Assembly: GCA_963836915.1 (NCBI GenBank)
Contig: CAWILH010000002.1
Span: 3,348,001 to 3,412,000 of the forward strand
Direction of reading: 5' to 3'
Source of the DNA: Cryomorpha sp963836915
Lineage (GTDB): Bacteria > Bacteroidota > Bacteroidia > Flavobacteriales_D > Cryomorphaceae
DNA length: 64,000 bases
Shown here: in pieces, positions 1 through 10,035 of the stretch
Layout: every line of letters begins with the position of its first letter
How positions within the stretch are numbered: position 1 is the stretch's first letter
The notes under the pieces: model-generated
Seen by the model: only the letters and a program-made list of their open reading frames with translations
What the model was told of the DNA's origin: nothing
Databases searched by the model: none
Program-made: the position numbers and the translations under genes

Positions 1-157
1 TGGATTTGGTCATTCCATACCTTTTATCACTCATTAAGAGTTCCTTGGTTGACATTCATCAATCTAGAGAATATATGCCACAGAAACTGAATGATTAGAA
101 TGTAGGTAGGATTGTAAGTTTTACCAATAAATTAAAACGGGCAACTGCCACTTCATC

Positions 158-188
158 TTTGGTGGTCAATTATAAAAATCTATATTTA
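158..188 (+). promoter_or_regulatory. Bacteroidota-type promoter for the TonB receptor operon
   Basis: A TTTG at 158-161 is followed after 19 bases by TATATTTA at 181-188, one base off the phylum's -7 consensus TAnnTTTG. This would give a leader of about 40 bases before the start codon at 232. The rest of bases 1-231 shows no gene. Confidence 0.5.
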
Positions 189-231
189 CCGCCTTGTTGC
201 TAAAAAGTTAAATAAACGTAATCTTTCATAT

Positions 232-3200
232 ATGTTGCGAAATCTTTACCTCTTGGGATTGATTCTCTTAGTTTCTTCTTCTTCAATTTATGCGCAGGTG
301 GGTAGTGGTACCCTTAAAGGTAACCTCACCGATTCTGAAACAGGCGAGCCACTGCCTTTTGTAAATATTGTGGTTCAGAACGGTGGTGCTCTGGTCACCG
401 GAGGTTCTACTGACATAAACGGCAAGTATACGATCAAGCCAATTCAGCCTGGCACCTATGACGTGCTCGTGTCAAATGTTGGTTATAATGGAAAAAAAAT
501 TGAAGGAGTTGTAGTAACAGGAAACCGGATAGAATTTTTGGACATTCAGCTTGATCCTGGGATCAAGCTCGATGAGTTTGAAGTGATTGACTATACCGTA
601 CCGCTTATCATAAAAGATGGTGGTCCTAGCGGACAAACTATTTCGCGTGATGAGATAGCAAGGCTTCCTGCCCGCTCAGCCGCCGGAGTAGCCGCTACTG
701 TCGGTGGAGTGCAGGCTACAGGCAATGGTCTTTCAATGAGAGGAGGCCGAGAAGAAAATACGTTTTTCTATATAGATGGAATTAAGGTGCGTGGGTCAAC
801 GCAACTTCCAAAAGCAGCAATTGAAGAAGTAGCTGTGCTCACAGGGGGTATACCGGCAAATTACGGAGATGCCACCGGTGGTATTGTCTCCATTACTACA
901 CGTGGTGCGACGCGCCAATGGTTTGGGGGTGTCGATCTGATTACATCGGGTTTTGCCAATGAAGATGGCAATGGGGTTGGTTTGGATCGATTTGCACAAA
1001 CCCAAGTGGAAGGTGTAGTCTCAGGCCCTTTGCTTTGGAAGAAAGATGCAGAAGGGAACAAAACAAGGCCTACCCTTGGCTTTTTCGCTTCTGGAAATTA
1101 TAGTAATTTTCTGGATAGCAGACCCACTATTGGTAACTATAGAATAAAAGGTGATGTGCGCGAACGTCTCGTGTCAAACCCTATCAACTTTTTTCAAAAT
1201 GGAACTAGAACCATAGGTTCGACAGATCAGTATATCGGTGAAGATGGACTCCCGATCAACGCCACAGTGACAGCTCCAGTAATAATTGGTAATAGTAATT
1301 CCTTGTTTTTGAAGGAAGATGATTGGGAAGAAGTACCTGCACGACAAAACAATCGCTCTCAACGGGTATCCGGCACATTGAAATTGGATATTGCTACCAA
1401 GCCTAATTTTGACCTGTCTTTTGGAGGAACTTACGACAGGTCTTTCAATAATATTTACAGTTATGGAAATAGTCTTTTAAATTACCAAAGCAACGGCGAG
1501 TCTACCGACCAGACATGGAGAGCATTCGGTCGCTTTACCCAACGATTTTTAAGTGATGATGCAGAAGATGATGGATTGATTAAAAATGCTTTTTATAGTG
1601 TTATGGTCGATTATAGCTCACGTCAATTCAAGCAGCAAGACCCTACCCACGAAGATAGATTATTCAACTATGGATATGTGGGGAAATTTGAGACGATTAG
1701 CGTTCCAAACTACCGATTTCGCAGTGATACGAATGTGATTGGTTTTTATCAGGCTGGATTGAGAGAATTAGAAACTGTCTTTACCCCGAGTGATGTAAAT
1801 TCTGAACTTGCATCTTATACCTCAGCCCTGTACGACTTTTATGATGATATTGGTTTTACTGTTAGAACCCAGAATGACATTCAGGCTGCGAATGGACTGA
1901 TTAATGGACAGTCACCAGAGTCAATATACGGATTGTATACGAGTATCGGAGCACCTTTTGGAAGCTTTCAAAAATTTGAGCAGAATCAATTCAGGATCAC
2001 TGCTTCTGGTTCCGCAGATATTGGAAATCATGCGTTAACACTTGGTTTTGAGTTTGAGCAATATACGCAGCGAAACTTCAATGTTGCCCCTGTGGGCTTA
2101 TGGGCGCAAGCGCGCCAATTGGCCAATTCTCATCTTGAACAGTTTGATTTAAATAATGTGGTGTCAACAGATACTATAAATAATCAGCTTTATTATTCTT
2201 TCGATCGGACTATTGATCTAGAGAGCCAGACCACATTTGACCGTAATTTGCGATTAAATCTCGGTTTAGATCCAAATGGAGATGACCTCATTCAAGTCGA
2301 TGCTCTTGATCCCGATCTTTTTGAGTTGGAACAGTTCAGTGCGAACGAATTGATTAGGGAAGGTAATAATAGTCTTGTATCATATTACGGATACGACTAC
2401 ACAGGAAATGTTCTCACTGGCACCCGTCCGACCATCAATGATTTCTTCAATGCAAGAGATGAGAATGGTGACCTGAGCAGGCCGATAGCCGCATTTGAAC
2501 CTATTTATATAGCGGGATACATTATGGATAAATTTGCTTTTGACGATATCATTTTCAATGTAGGGGTAAGAATAGATCGCTTTGATGCGAATCAGTCTGT
2601 GCTTAAAGATCAGTTTGTAATTGGCGACGCACTCACAGTAGGAGAAACGAATAATCCAGATAATGAAAACTTTATTGGCCAGCACCCTTCAAATGTTGGA
2701 GAAGATTGGGTGGTATATGTCGATGATTTATTGAATCCCACAGAGATAAACGGTTATCGAGATGAAAACCAATTTTATGATGCCCAAGGTGTAGCTATTT
2801 CTGATCCACGTGCCATCAGTACATCTTCTGGTATTGCTCCATATCTGCGTAATAATACCGTGCGAGGAGAAAACCTAAACGAAACTGCTTTTGAAGATTA
2901 TGATCCACAGATCAATATAATGCCTAGAATATCTTTTTCCTTTCCTATTTCAGATGAAGCGGTATTCTTCGCGCATTATGATATATTGACACAGCGCCCT
3001 ACCGGTCAAAATATCACCAATCCCGTCGACTATTTATTTATACAAAACTTAGGTAGTGCAGCCATTAACAATCCAAATTTAAGGCCGACAAGAACTACTG
3101 ATTATGAGCTTGGTTTCCAACAAGTATTGTCGAGAAGTTCGTCTTTGAAGATTGCTGCTTTCTACCGCGAAACACAAGATGAGATCGCAGCCCGACAACT

Positions 3201-3972
3201 CTTACAAGCTTTTCCTGTTACATATAACACTTTTGATAATTTTGACTTCGGAACGATCAAAGGTTTGACCCTGACGTATGACTTACGCCGCACAGGAAAT
3301 GTGCAATTGAGAACGGCTTACACGCTGCAATTTGCATCTGCCACCGGATCGAATGCTGGAACGGCACTAAATCTGGTCAATTCTGGTGAGCCAAATCTGC
3401 GGGTTATTTTCCCAACAGATCGGGATCAAAGACATGTTTTTATCACCACGTTTGATTACCGCTATGGATCAGGTAAGGATTATAATGGCCCTACCCTTTT
3501 CGGGAAAGACATATTTTCAAATGCTGGCCTTAACGTCATCGGAAATTTAGGATCGGGAACTCCATATTCACAGCAGATTGTTGCTACGGGCTCAGCTATT
3601 AACTTCGGTACTCCACAGTTGGATGGTTCAGTAAATGGAAGCCGTCAGCCTTGGCAGTTTAGAATCAATGCTCAGATAGACAAGTCGTTCACATTAAATT
3701 TTGGTAAAGAAGGGGAGCCACAAAAAAGAGCCTTTTTGAACGTTTACCTACTGATAAATAACCTTCTCAACAGGCAGAATATAAACAGTGTATATCGATT
3801 TACGGGAAATCCGGATGATGATGGCTTCTTGGCTTCGGCTCCTGCGCAAAATTTTGTCGACGATCAGGTAGATCCAGAGTCTTTCCGACAATTATATGCT
3901 TTAAATGTAGCTTCGCCTTTCAATTACTCTGTGCCACGTACGATTCAGCTCGGGCTTCGATTGGACTTTTAA
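232..3972 (+). CDS. TonB-dependent outer-membrane receptor with carboxypeptidase-regulatory domain
   Basis: A 1246-aa outer-membrane receptor. It has a signal peptide ending near SIYAQ, then a CarboxypepD_reg-like beta-sandwich (about residues 25-110, GNLTDSETGEPLPFVNIVV), then a plug domain (about 130-230, with RGGREENTFFYIDGIKV), then a long beta-barrel that ends in LGLRLDF; a terminal Phe is usual for outer-membrane barrels. It should import or sense a ligand using TonB energy; the ligand cannot be read from the sequence. It is not clearly SusC, and no SusD partner follows. Instead, 32 bases downstream begins a large secreted protein and then a PorV-like barrel, so the three probably form one transcription unit linked to type IX secretion. 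Confidence 0.88.
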   Translation: MLRNLYLLGLILLVSSSSIYAQVGSGTLKGNLTDSETGEPLPFVNIVVQNGGALVTGGSTDINGKYTIKPIQPGTYDVLVSNVGYNGKKIEGVVVTGNRIEFLDIQLDPGIKLDEFEVIDYTVPLIIKDGGPSGQTISRDEIARLPARSAAGVAATVGGVQATGNGLSMRGGREENTFFYIDGIKVRGSTQLPKAAIEEVAVLTGGIPANYGDATGGIVSITTRGATRQWFGGVDLITSGFANEDGNGVGLDRFAQTQVEGVVSGPLLWKKDAEGNKTRPTLGFFASGNYSNFLDSRPTIGNYRIKGDVRERLVSNPINFFQNGTRTIGSTDQYIGEDGLPINATVTAPVIIGNSNSLFLKEDDWEEVPARQNNRSQRVSGTLKLDIATKPNFDLSFGGTYDRSFNNIYSYGNSLLNYQSNGESTDQTWRAFGRFTQRFLSDDAEDDGLIKNAFYSVMVDYSSRQFKQQDPTHEDRLFNYGYVGKFETISVPNYRFRSDTNVIGFYQAGLRELETVFTPSDVNSELASYTSALYDFYDDIGFTVRTQNDIQAANGLINGQSPESIYGLYTSIGAPFGSFQKFEQNQFRITASGSADIGNHALTLGFEFEQYTQRNFNVAPVGLWAQARQLANSHLEQFDLNNVVSTDTINNQLYYSFDRTIDLESQTTFDRNLRLNLGLDPNGDDLIQVDALDPDLFELEQFSANELIREGNNSLVSYYGYDYTGNVLTGTRPTINDFFNARDENGDLSRPIAAFEPIYIAGYIMDKFAFDDIIFNVGVRIDRFDANQSVLKDQFVIGDALTVGETNNPDNENFIGQHPSNVGEDWVVYVDDLLNPTEINGYRDENQFYDAQGVAISDPRAISTSSGIAPYLRNNTVRGENLNETAFEDYDPQINIMPRISFSFPISDEAVFFAHYDILTQRPTGQNITNPVDYLFIQNLGSAAINNPNLRPTRTTDYELGFQQVLSRSSSLKIAAFYRETQDEIAARQLLQAFPVTYNTFDNFDFGTIKGLTLTYDLRRTGNVQLRTAYTLQFASATGSNAGTALNLVNSGEPNLRVIFPTDRDQRHVFITTFDYRYGSGKDYNGPTLFGKDIFSNAGLNVIGNLGSGTPYSQQIVATGSAINFGTPQLDGSVNGSRQPWQFRINAQIDKSFTLNFGKEGEPQKRAFLNVYLLINNLLNRQNINSVYRFTGNPDDDGFLASAPAQNFVDDQVDPESFRQLYALNVASPFNYSVPRTIQLGLRLDF

Positions 3973-4004
3973 TAAGATTTTTTTTCAGCAAATACTATCT
4001 TCAA

Positions 4005-7000
4005 ATGAATATTTTTAAAATAATCCCTCTCACACTGCTCCTTTCTTTAGGTTTGCTCTCTAATGCGGTTTCGCGCGAGAATCCATGGCATAAAGCTAAG
4101 AGTTCTCTGCGCGCGAAAGCGGCAGCATGTTCGCCTGCTCAAACACAGACGCAGTTTTTCATTAATAATGTAAGAACTTCCGCAGAGACGGGGGGAAATA
4201 CATGGTATGACCGTGGCAATGGTCTTCCTTTTTATGAAGTGCCAGCAAGAGAAGGTAACCATGCAATTTTTGCCGGTGCACTCTGGATGGGTGGAATAGA
4301 CCCTGCCGGAAATTTGAAGCTTGCAGCGATACGTTTTCGCCAACTTGGAAACGATTTTTGGCCAGGCCCTCTTACTGTCGATGGCACAGCATCTACCGAA
4401 GCTGAAGTTTGTGCATTCTGGGATCAGTTCTTTCTTATGAGCCGACAGATGGTTGAAACGCATAGGTTCTATTTTACTTTATTGGCTCAAGGCTTAGACC
4501 CGCTTCAAGATCCGATTTTTGAAAATGGATATTCAATCCCGCAAGCGATTTTAGATTGGCCAGCTTCAGGCGACGTAAGTTTAGGGCAGAGTGCTACCAT
4601 TGCTCCTTTTGTTGATTTCATCGATCCCGTCACCGAAGAAATGGTAGGTACTGCCAATCTTTATGAACCCGAAATAGGTGACTATCCGCTTTATGACCTC
4701 GATCAAGAGATCGATTGCCGAACCCGATTGGTGACCGATCCAGTTCCACTTTTTGGCGACTTTACGATGTATTGGGTTTTTAATGATAAAGGTAATGTCC
4801 ACACCGAAACTCAGGGAGAGCCCATCGGAATGGAAATTCAAGCTCAAATGTTTGGTTTTGCTACCAATGATGAGATCAATAATATGACCTTCTGCAATTA
4901 TGTTCTCATAAATCGGGGTACACTAACGCTAGAGAATACGTATTTCGCACAATGGGTCGATACCGATCTGGGTAATTCCCAGGATGACTTTGTAGGGTGC
5001 GATGTAATGCGCGGATTAGGGTATAGCTATAATGGTGATAATAATGATGAATCGTCCACCAGCGGCCCAGGATATGGCATCCAGCCGCCGGCTATAGGTG
5101 TTGATTTCTTCGAAGGCCCCTATCAGGACTCTGATGGCATCAACAATGCCTATGGTATTGGAGAAGGCGAAGCTTTAAATGGTCTCGGTTATCTCAATCC
5201 TCTGGATAGTCTTACAGCAAATGGAATTGATTCTATAATTGACAATGAGCGATTTGGAATGCGCCGTTTTCTATTTCACAATAATTCTCAAGGGTCAACT
5301 GGAGATCCGACGTTCGCAGTTGAATATTACAATTTAATGCGCTCTATTTGGATTACTGGCCAGGATATGATTTTTGGTGGAACCGGATTTAATCAATCTG
5401 GCCTAGGTCTGCCTGCAGATTTTATGTTTCCAGGTGATACGGATCCATTGCATTGGGGAACGAATGGAATCGATCCCAACTATGGTATACCTGGGGGCTG
5501 GACGGAAGAGAACGAAGGTAATGCGCCACAAGACCGCCGGTTTGTGCAGTCGGCAGGACCTTTTACACTTGATCCGGGTGAGTTCAATAATATTACAGTA
5601 GGTGTCGTATACGCTCGCGCCGCAACTGGTGGTCCTTTTGCATCTGTTGAATTACTGCGACAAGCCGATGATAAAGCGCAATCACTTTTTGAGAATTGTT
5701 TCCGATTGCTGGAAGGTCCAAATGCTCCAGATTTAACCGCTCAGGAGCTTGATAAAGAGATCATCCTTTATTTAAGAAACACTAGCCCTTTTAGCAATAA
5801 CCTAGGAGAATTATACACTGAGCTCGATCCAACAATCCCGCCTTTTGACACTACAGGGGCTGCTAACGATCAGCTCTATAGATTTCAGGGATACCAAGTA
5901 TTTCAACTAAAGAACTCTGGGGTTTCTGTCTCTGACATAGAGAATCCTGAGCTCTCACGTCTGGTTTTCCAATCAGATCTAGAAGATTTTGAAGAGCAAG
6001 GATCCCCCATCGGTCAGATCATCAATTATGAATTTGACCCACAAATCGGTCTGCCAGTGCCTACTGAAAAAGTAAATGGGACTAATGAAGGAATCAAGCA
6101 TTCTATCCGATTGACCAACGATCAGTTTGCTTCAGGTGATACGCGTCTGGTGAACTTCAAGAAGTATTATTACGTGGCAGTCGCTTATGGTTATAATAAC
6201 TACCAAGAATATAATCCAAATCCGGCTCAGTTGAGCGGTCAGGCTTTTCCATATTTGCGGGGTCGATCCGGGCCTTCTGGTGATATCCAACCTATTACAG
6301 TGATACCACATAAACCAGTTCCGGAACAGTTCGGTACGGTGTTCACCGCACAATACGGTGATGGCGTGCAGATAACGAGATTGGAAGGCGCGGGTAACGG
6401 GGGTAATGTGTTGACTCCTAACGCTAGTTCTATTGAAGCCATAATCGCTCCTCCGGTATACAAAGCCGATGAGATAACTTACTTGCCGGGCGAAGGTCCC
6501 ATTAATGTCAAGATTGTTGACCCATTGAACGTGAAGCCAGCCAAGTTCAAGCTAAGTTTTTACAACGAGCTACTACCTGAAGGCGGGTATACCGGTGAGT
6601 TCAATGATTCTCGCTGGTTTATGATAGATCAAAACAATCCAGTTGACACTATATTCTCTGAGAACACGATCCGAATTGCTAACGAACAAATTGTACCTGA
6701 GTATGGAATATCTGTTGAGATAGGTCAGTACACCTACCCGAGGGTTGAATTTGTTGCAAATGGAGAATTAGTATTTTACGAATATCCGGAGGTAGTATCA
6801 TCCGGCATAGAATTTCCGTCTGAGCCAAACGGCTGGTTAACTGGTATTTCAGACCAAGATGGTCTGACCAACCTGAATTGGATTCGATCTGGAATTATTA
6901 AGGAAGATATGGCTACCGGAACTGCCCCCTGCTTTTTTCTTGATGACGGAACCGTTGATGAGTTTTATTTCAATGATTACGAAAATGTTGATAATGATCA

Positions 7001-8363
7001 ATTTTACGAAACCATTATCGACGGGACTTTAGCACCGGCACGTTTGGGAGCCTATTCAGATTGCGGTGTAGGACCGTTGAATGAAACAGCTCGGCTAGCG
7101 TTATCGCAAGACGTCTTTGGAGTTTCAAGTCTAACATTTATTAATTCTGTTGAAATTTATGTAACACCGGACAAATCAAAATGGAGCCGTGTGCCTGTTT
7201 TTGAGATGCAGCCGGTCACTGCGTTAGCTCAAATGCAGAAAGAAAAGATGACCTTACGTGGAGCATTGTCGGTAGACAAAAATGGTAGGAACCAATTGGA
7301 TCCACAAGCAAATATTGAAGAATGCACACTTAACGGAGCCCAAGCATACACAGCCGAGTATATTAATGGACTGCCTTCTTTTTTTAGAGATAATTTGCTT
7401 GCAGCCGTGAATGCTGAATATCCATCAATAACAACAGCAGATGATTTGATCGGATTGTCTTTTGGTATGGGATGGTTCCCCGGTTATGCTATTGATCCCG
7501 AGAAGGGTGAGCGTCATAATATGGCTTTCGGTGAGAATTCTTATTTTGCTGCAGACAATGGACGAGATATGCTTTGGAACCCATCTGCAAGGGTTGGTAC
7601 TTTTCAAGGTGACTTGGTGGTAGGTGGTGAACATTACGTCTATACTTTCTTAAATCAGCAGGCTCGTTTCCCTAATAGTGCAGATCTTATACCATCTTAC
7701 GATCAAGGTCAAACTGCATATGAACGTCTTATAAGCACAAATGCAGCTAGAAGGGTGCGTGTTTATGCCGCCTTAGAATGGATTTACTTCCCCCGGAGCA
7801 CGGGTGCAGTTCCTTATAACTCTCCAGAAGAAGGCTTAGTACCCGGCGAGGTTAAGTTGAGTGCAAAACTTGCAAAACCATACCGACCGTATGCTACAGC
7901 AGCAGATGAACTGGGCGAAGCGTCCTTCCCATTTGTTGATCCTACTACCAATTATGGCATAAGCGATAACTTCTGGTATCCAAGCTATGAGTTTACCACC
8001 GACGGCAGGGAAACTGCAGTAAATGTCACATCTGCTGCCAAAACCGCCTTGGATCTCATAGATGTAGTTCCAAACCCGTACTACGCGTATTCAGCTTACG
8101 AACAGAGTAGGGTCGATAATCGAGTAAAATTTGTGAACCTGCCACCCGAGTGTAAGATTCAAATCTTTACGATCAACGGAACACTGATACGTGTCCTAGA
8201 AAAAGACAATCCCGATACATTCTTGGAGTGGAACCTTCAGAATGAATTTTTCATACCTATAAGTGGTGGATTATATCTAATTCATTTACAGTCACCAGAT
8301 CTCGGAGAAAGAGTATTGAAATTCTTTGCCGCTACCAGACCTACCGACTTAAGGAACTTTTAA
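4005..8363 (+). CDS. Large secreted protein with type A-like T9SS C-terminal domain
   Basis: A 1452-aa protein with a signal peptide (hydrophobic stretch about residues 5-22). No catalytic domain is recognised in the body, which is rich in acidic and aromatic residues. The last ~90 residues contain VVPNPYYAYS, then KIQIFTINGTLIRVL and GGLYLIHLQS, the pattern of type A T9SS sorting domains and of FlgD-like Ig folds at the end of secreted Bacteroidota proteins. I infer export by the type IX system and attachment to the cell surface. It lies between a TonB-dependent receptor and a PorV-like barrel; PorV proteins shuttle T9SS cargo, so this may be the dedicated cargo of the next gene. Function otherwise unknown. 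Confidence 0.72.
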   Translation: MNIFKIIPLTLLLSLGLLSNAVSRENPWHKAKSSLRAKAAACSPAQTQTQFFINNVRTSAETGGNTWYDRGNGLPFYEVPAREGNHAIFAGALWMGGIDPAGNLKLAAIRFRQLGNDFWPGPLTVDGTASTEAEVCAFWDQFFLMSRQMVETHRFYFTLLAQGLDPLQDPIFENGYSIPQAILDWPASGDVSLGQSATIAPFVDFIDPVTEEMVGTANLYEPEIGDYPLYDLDQEIDCRTRLVTDPVPLFGDFTMYWVFNDKGNVHTETQGEPIGMEIQAQMFGFATNDEINNMTFCNYVLINRGTLTLENTYFAQWVDTDLGNSQDDFVGCDVMRGLGYSYNGDNNDESSTSGPGYGIQPPAIGVDFFEGPYQDSDGINNAYGIGEGEALNGLGYLNPLDSLTANGIDSIIDNERFGMRRFLFHNNSQGSTGDPTFAVEYYNLMRSIWITGQDMIFGGTGFNQSGLGLPADFMFPGDTDPLHWGTNGIDPNYGIPGGWTEENEGNAPQDRRFVQSAGPFTLDPGEFNNITVGVVYARAATGGPFASVELLRQADDKAQSLFENCFRLLEGPNAPDLTAQELDKEIILYLRNTSPFSNNLGELYTELDPTIPPFDTTGAANDQLYRFQGYQVFQLKNSGVSVSDIENPELSRLVFQSDLEDFEEQGSPIGQIINYEFDPQIGLPVPTEKVNGTNEGIKHSIRLTNDQFASGDTRLVNFKKYYYVAVAYGYNNYQEYNPNPAQLSGQAFPYLRGRSGPSGDIQPITVIPHKPVPEQFGTVFTAQYGDGVQITRLEGAGNGGNVLTPNASSIEAIIAPPVYKADEITYLPGEGPINVKIVDPLNVKPAKFKLSFYNELLPEGGYTGEFNDSRWFMIDQNNPVDTIFSENTIRIANEQIVPEYGISVEIGQYTYPRVEFVANGELVFYEYPEVVSSGIEFPSEPNGWLTGISDQDGLTNLNWIRSGIIKEDMATGTAPCFFLDDGTVDEFYFNDYENVDNDQFYETIIDGTLAPARLGAYSDCGVGPLNETARLALSQDVFGVSSLTFINSVEIYVTPDKSKWSRVPVFEMQPVTALAQMQKEKMTLRGALSVDKNGRNQLDPQANIEECTLNGAQAYTAEYINGLPSFFRDNLLAAVNAEYPSITTADDLIGLSFGMGWFPGYAIDPEKGERHNMAFGENSYFAADNGRDMLWNPSARVGTFQGDLVVGGEHYVYTFLNQQARFPNSADLIPSYDQGQTAYERLISTNAARRVRVYAALEWIYFPRSTGAVPYNSPEEGLVPGEVKLSAKLAKPYRPYATAADELGEASFPFVDPTTNYGISDNFWYPSYEFTTDGRETAVNVTSAAKTALDLIDVVPNPYYAYSAYEQSRVDNRVKFVNLPPECKIQIFTINGTLIRVLEKDNPDTFLEWNLQNEFFIPISGGLYLIHLQSPDLGERVLKFFAATRPTDLRNF

Positions 8364-8392
8364 TTTTTTGAAGCGCGTACAATTATCACAAT

Positions 8393-9460
8393 ATGATCAT
8401 TAAATCTAATCTATTATCTGCCGCAGTGGCTCTTGCCTTTAGCGTGTTAACCATTACACCGGCATTTGCTGGAAACCCCGATCGGGCGGGTTCTGCAGGG
8501 GGAATGCAACTACTGCTCAACCCTTGGGTGCGCAGCAATGGGGTAGCAGGGGCCAATACAGCCTCAGCCACACCAGTAGAGTCGATGTTCTTAAACGTAG
8601 GTGGGTTGGCCTTCGTAAAGCAGACAGAAGTTGCCTTCACCAATGTAAATTATCTTTCGGGCGCCGATGTGTCCATCAATTCTGTGGCCTTGGCTCAGCG
8701 TGTCGGAGAAACTGGGGCGATAGGACTTTCCGTTACTTCGATCGGCTTTGGAGATATTCGGCGAACTACCACCGAAACTCCAGATGGAGACGGCTCAACA
8801 TTTAGCGTAAGCATGATCAATATCGGTCTTAGTTATGCCAAGGCATTTTCAAATAGCATCTACGGTGGAATTACGCTGAAGGTAGTATCTGAAGGTGTGG
8901 CCGACTTGACGGCCACCGGTGTTGCCATCGACGCGGGTATTAAGTACGTGACCGGAGAGCGCGATCAGGTCAAGTTTGGGATAAGCCTTAAAAATGTAGG
9001 CCCTACCATGGCATTCAGTGGGGACGGCCTGAGCTTTCAAACCGACGTGCCAACAGAAGAATATCCCTTTACGGCCGAACTCAGGAGTGAGAAGTACGAG
9101 CTCCCTTCCTTGGTATCTATCGGTTTGAGTTATGACTTTCTCCTTCCAGAAAATCACAATCTGACCGCCCATGGTACCTTTATTGCAAATTCATTTACCG
9201 AAGATAATTTCTTGGTCGGGGCAGAGTATAATTTTAAGCAGATGTTCTACTTGCGTGCAGGATATCATTATGAAAATAATATTCTCGACGACGACGCGCG
9301 GCGATTTGCTTATACCGGTCTCGCTGCCGGTGCCGGGCTCCAGTTCGTTTTCGGTGAGAAGAAATCAAGAGTATCATTGGATTACGCTTACCGCGCATCG
9401 CAACCCTTTCAAGGCACCCACGCTATTGGTGCAAGAATCCATTTGGGTCGAGCAGAGTAA
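8393..9460 (+). CDS. PorV/PorQ-like T9SS outer-membrane barrel protein
   Basis: A 355-aa protein with a signal peptide (cleavage near TPAFAG), then the N-terminal signature of the PorV/PorQ (UPF0164-like) family: AGSAGGMQLLLNPWVRSN followed by GANTASA and FLNVGGLAF. The rest alternates polar and hydrophobic residues as in a FadL-type barrel. In T9SS, PorV is the shuttle that takes folded cargo from the translocon to the attachment complex. This copy sits at the end of a receptor/cargo/barrel trio rather than with core por or gld genes, so it is probably a paralogue specialised for the upstream 1452-aa protein. That last point is inference. Confidence 0.75.
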   Translation: MIIKSNLLSAAVALAFSVLTITPAFAGNPDRAGSAGGMQLLLNPWVRSNGVAGANTASATPVESMFLNVGGLAFVKQTEVAFTNVNYLSGADVSINSVALAQRVGETGAIGLSVTSIGFGDIRRTTTETPDGDGSTFSVSMINIGLSYAKAFSNSIYGGITLKVVSEGVADLTATGVAIDAGIKYVTGERDQVKFGISLKNVGPTMAFSGDGLSFQTDVPTEEYPFTAELRSEKYELPSLVSIGLSYDFLLPENHNLTAHGTFIANSFTEDNFLVGAEYNFKQMFYLRAGYHYENNILDDDARRFAYTGLAAGAGLQFVFGEKKSRVSLDYAYRASQPFQGTHAIGARIHLGRAE

Positions 9461-9476
9461 ATCTCTAAATACTTTT

Positions 9477-9484
9477 TATATTTG
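9477..9484 (+). promoter_or_regulatory. Candidate -7 box ahead of greA
   Basis: TATATTTG matches TAnnTTTG exactly, but no TTTG lies at the usual 19-21 base distance upstream. If used, transcription would start about 5 bases before the hairpin at 9495-9526. Confidence 0.35.
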
Positions 9485-9494
9485 CCCGAGAATT

Positions 9495-9526
9495 GAGAAA
9501 GCCCTGACAAGGGTTTTCTCTTTTTT
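9495..9526 (+). terminator. Rho-independent terminator between porV-like gene and greA
   Basis: An 11-bp stem (GAGAAAGCCCT with AGGGTTTTCTC, one G-T pair), loop GACA, then six T. It ends the receptor/cargo/porV unit and also lies inside the greA leader. Confidence 0.85.
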
Positions 9527-9559
9527 CATATAGGTCTGATTGCTAATAGTATATTTACT

Positions 9560-10033
9560 ATGTCACAAATAAATTATTATACCGAGCCGGGATTAAAAAA
9601 ATTGAAGGACGAACTCAAGCAGCTCAAGTCTGTGGAGCGACCATCTATCTCCCGCCAGATAGCCGATGCACGCGATAAGGGTGACCTATCTGAAAATGCC
9701 GAATACGATGCAGCCAAAGAAGCTCAGGGCTTATTGGAAGCACGTATTGCTAAATTAGAGAATGTGATTGCCAACGCGCGTATCGTCGATGAAACGCAGA
9801 TGGATACGTCAAAGGCGTTTATTCTGAGCAAGGTGACCATTAAGAATCTTGCGAATAATAAAGAGCTCACCTATCAGCTTGTTGCCGAAAATGAAGCTGA
9901 CCTTAAGAGCCAGAAACTTTCGATAGAATCACCGATCGGTAAAGGACTCTTGGGCAAGGCACTTGGAGATGTAGCAGAAATCCAGATACCTTCGGGTCTG
10001 GCGAAGTTTGAAATAGTCAAAATAGCACGTTAG
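9560..10033 (+). CDS. greA: Transcription elongation factor GreA
   Basis: A 157-aa protein of normal GreA length. Residues 1-75 form the coiled coil with the acidic tip DKGDLSENAEYDAA, whose Asp and Glu hold the catalytic Mg2+ in the RNA polymerase secondary channel. The C-terminal half is the FKBP-like domain with ESPIGKGLLGKALGD. It stimulates cleavage of backtracked transcripts. The start ATG at 9560 fits the family N-terminus. The next gene starts 2 bases after its stop, so the HIT protein is probably cotranscribed. A strong terminator lies 34 bases upstream. Confidence 0.97.
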   Translation: MSQINYYTEPGLKKLKDELKQLKSVERPSISRQIADARDKGDLSENAEYDAAKEAQGLLEARIAKLENVIANARIVDETQMDTSKAFILSKVTIKNLANNKELTYQLVAENEADLKSQKLSIESPIGKGLLGKALGDVAEIQIPSGLAKFEIVKIAR

Positions 10034-10035
10034 AA

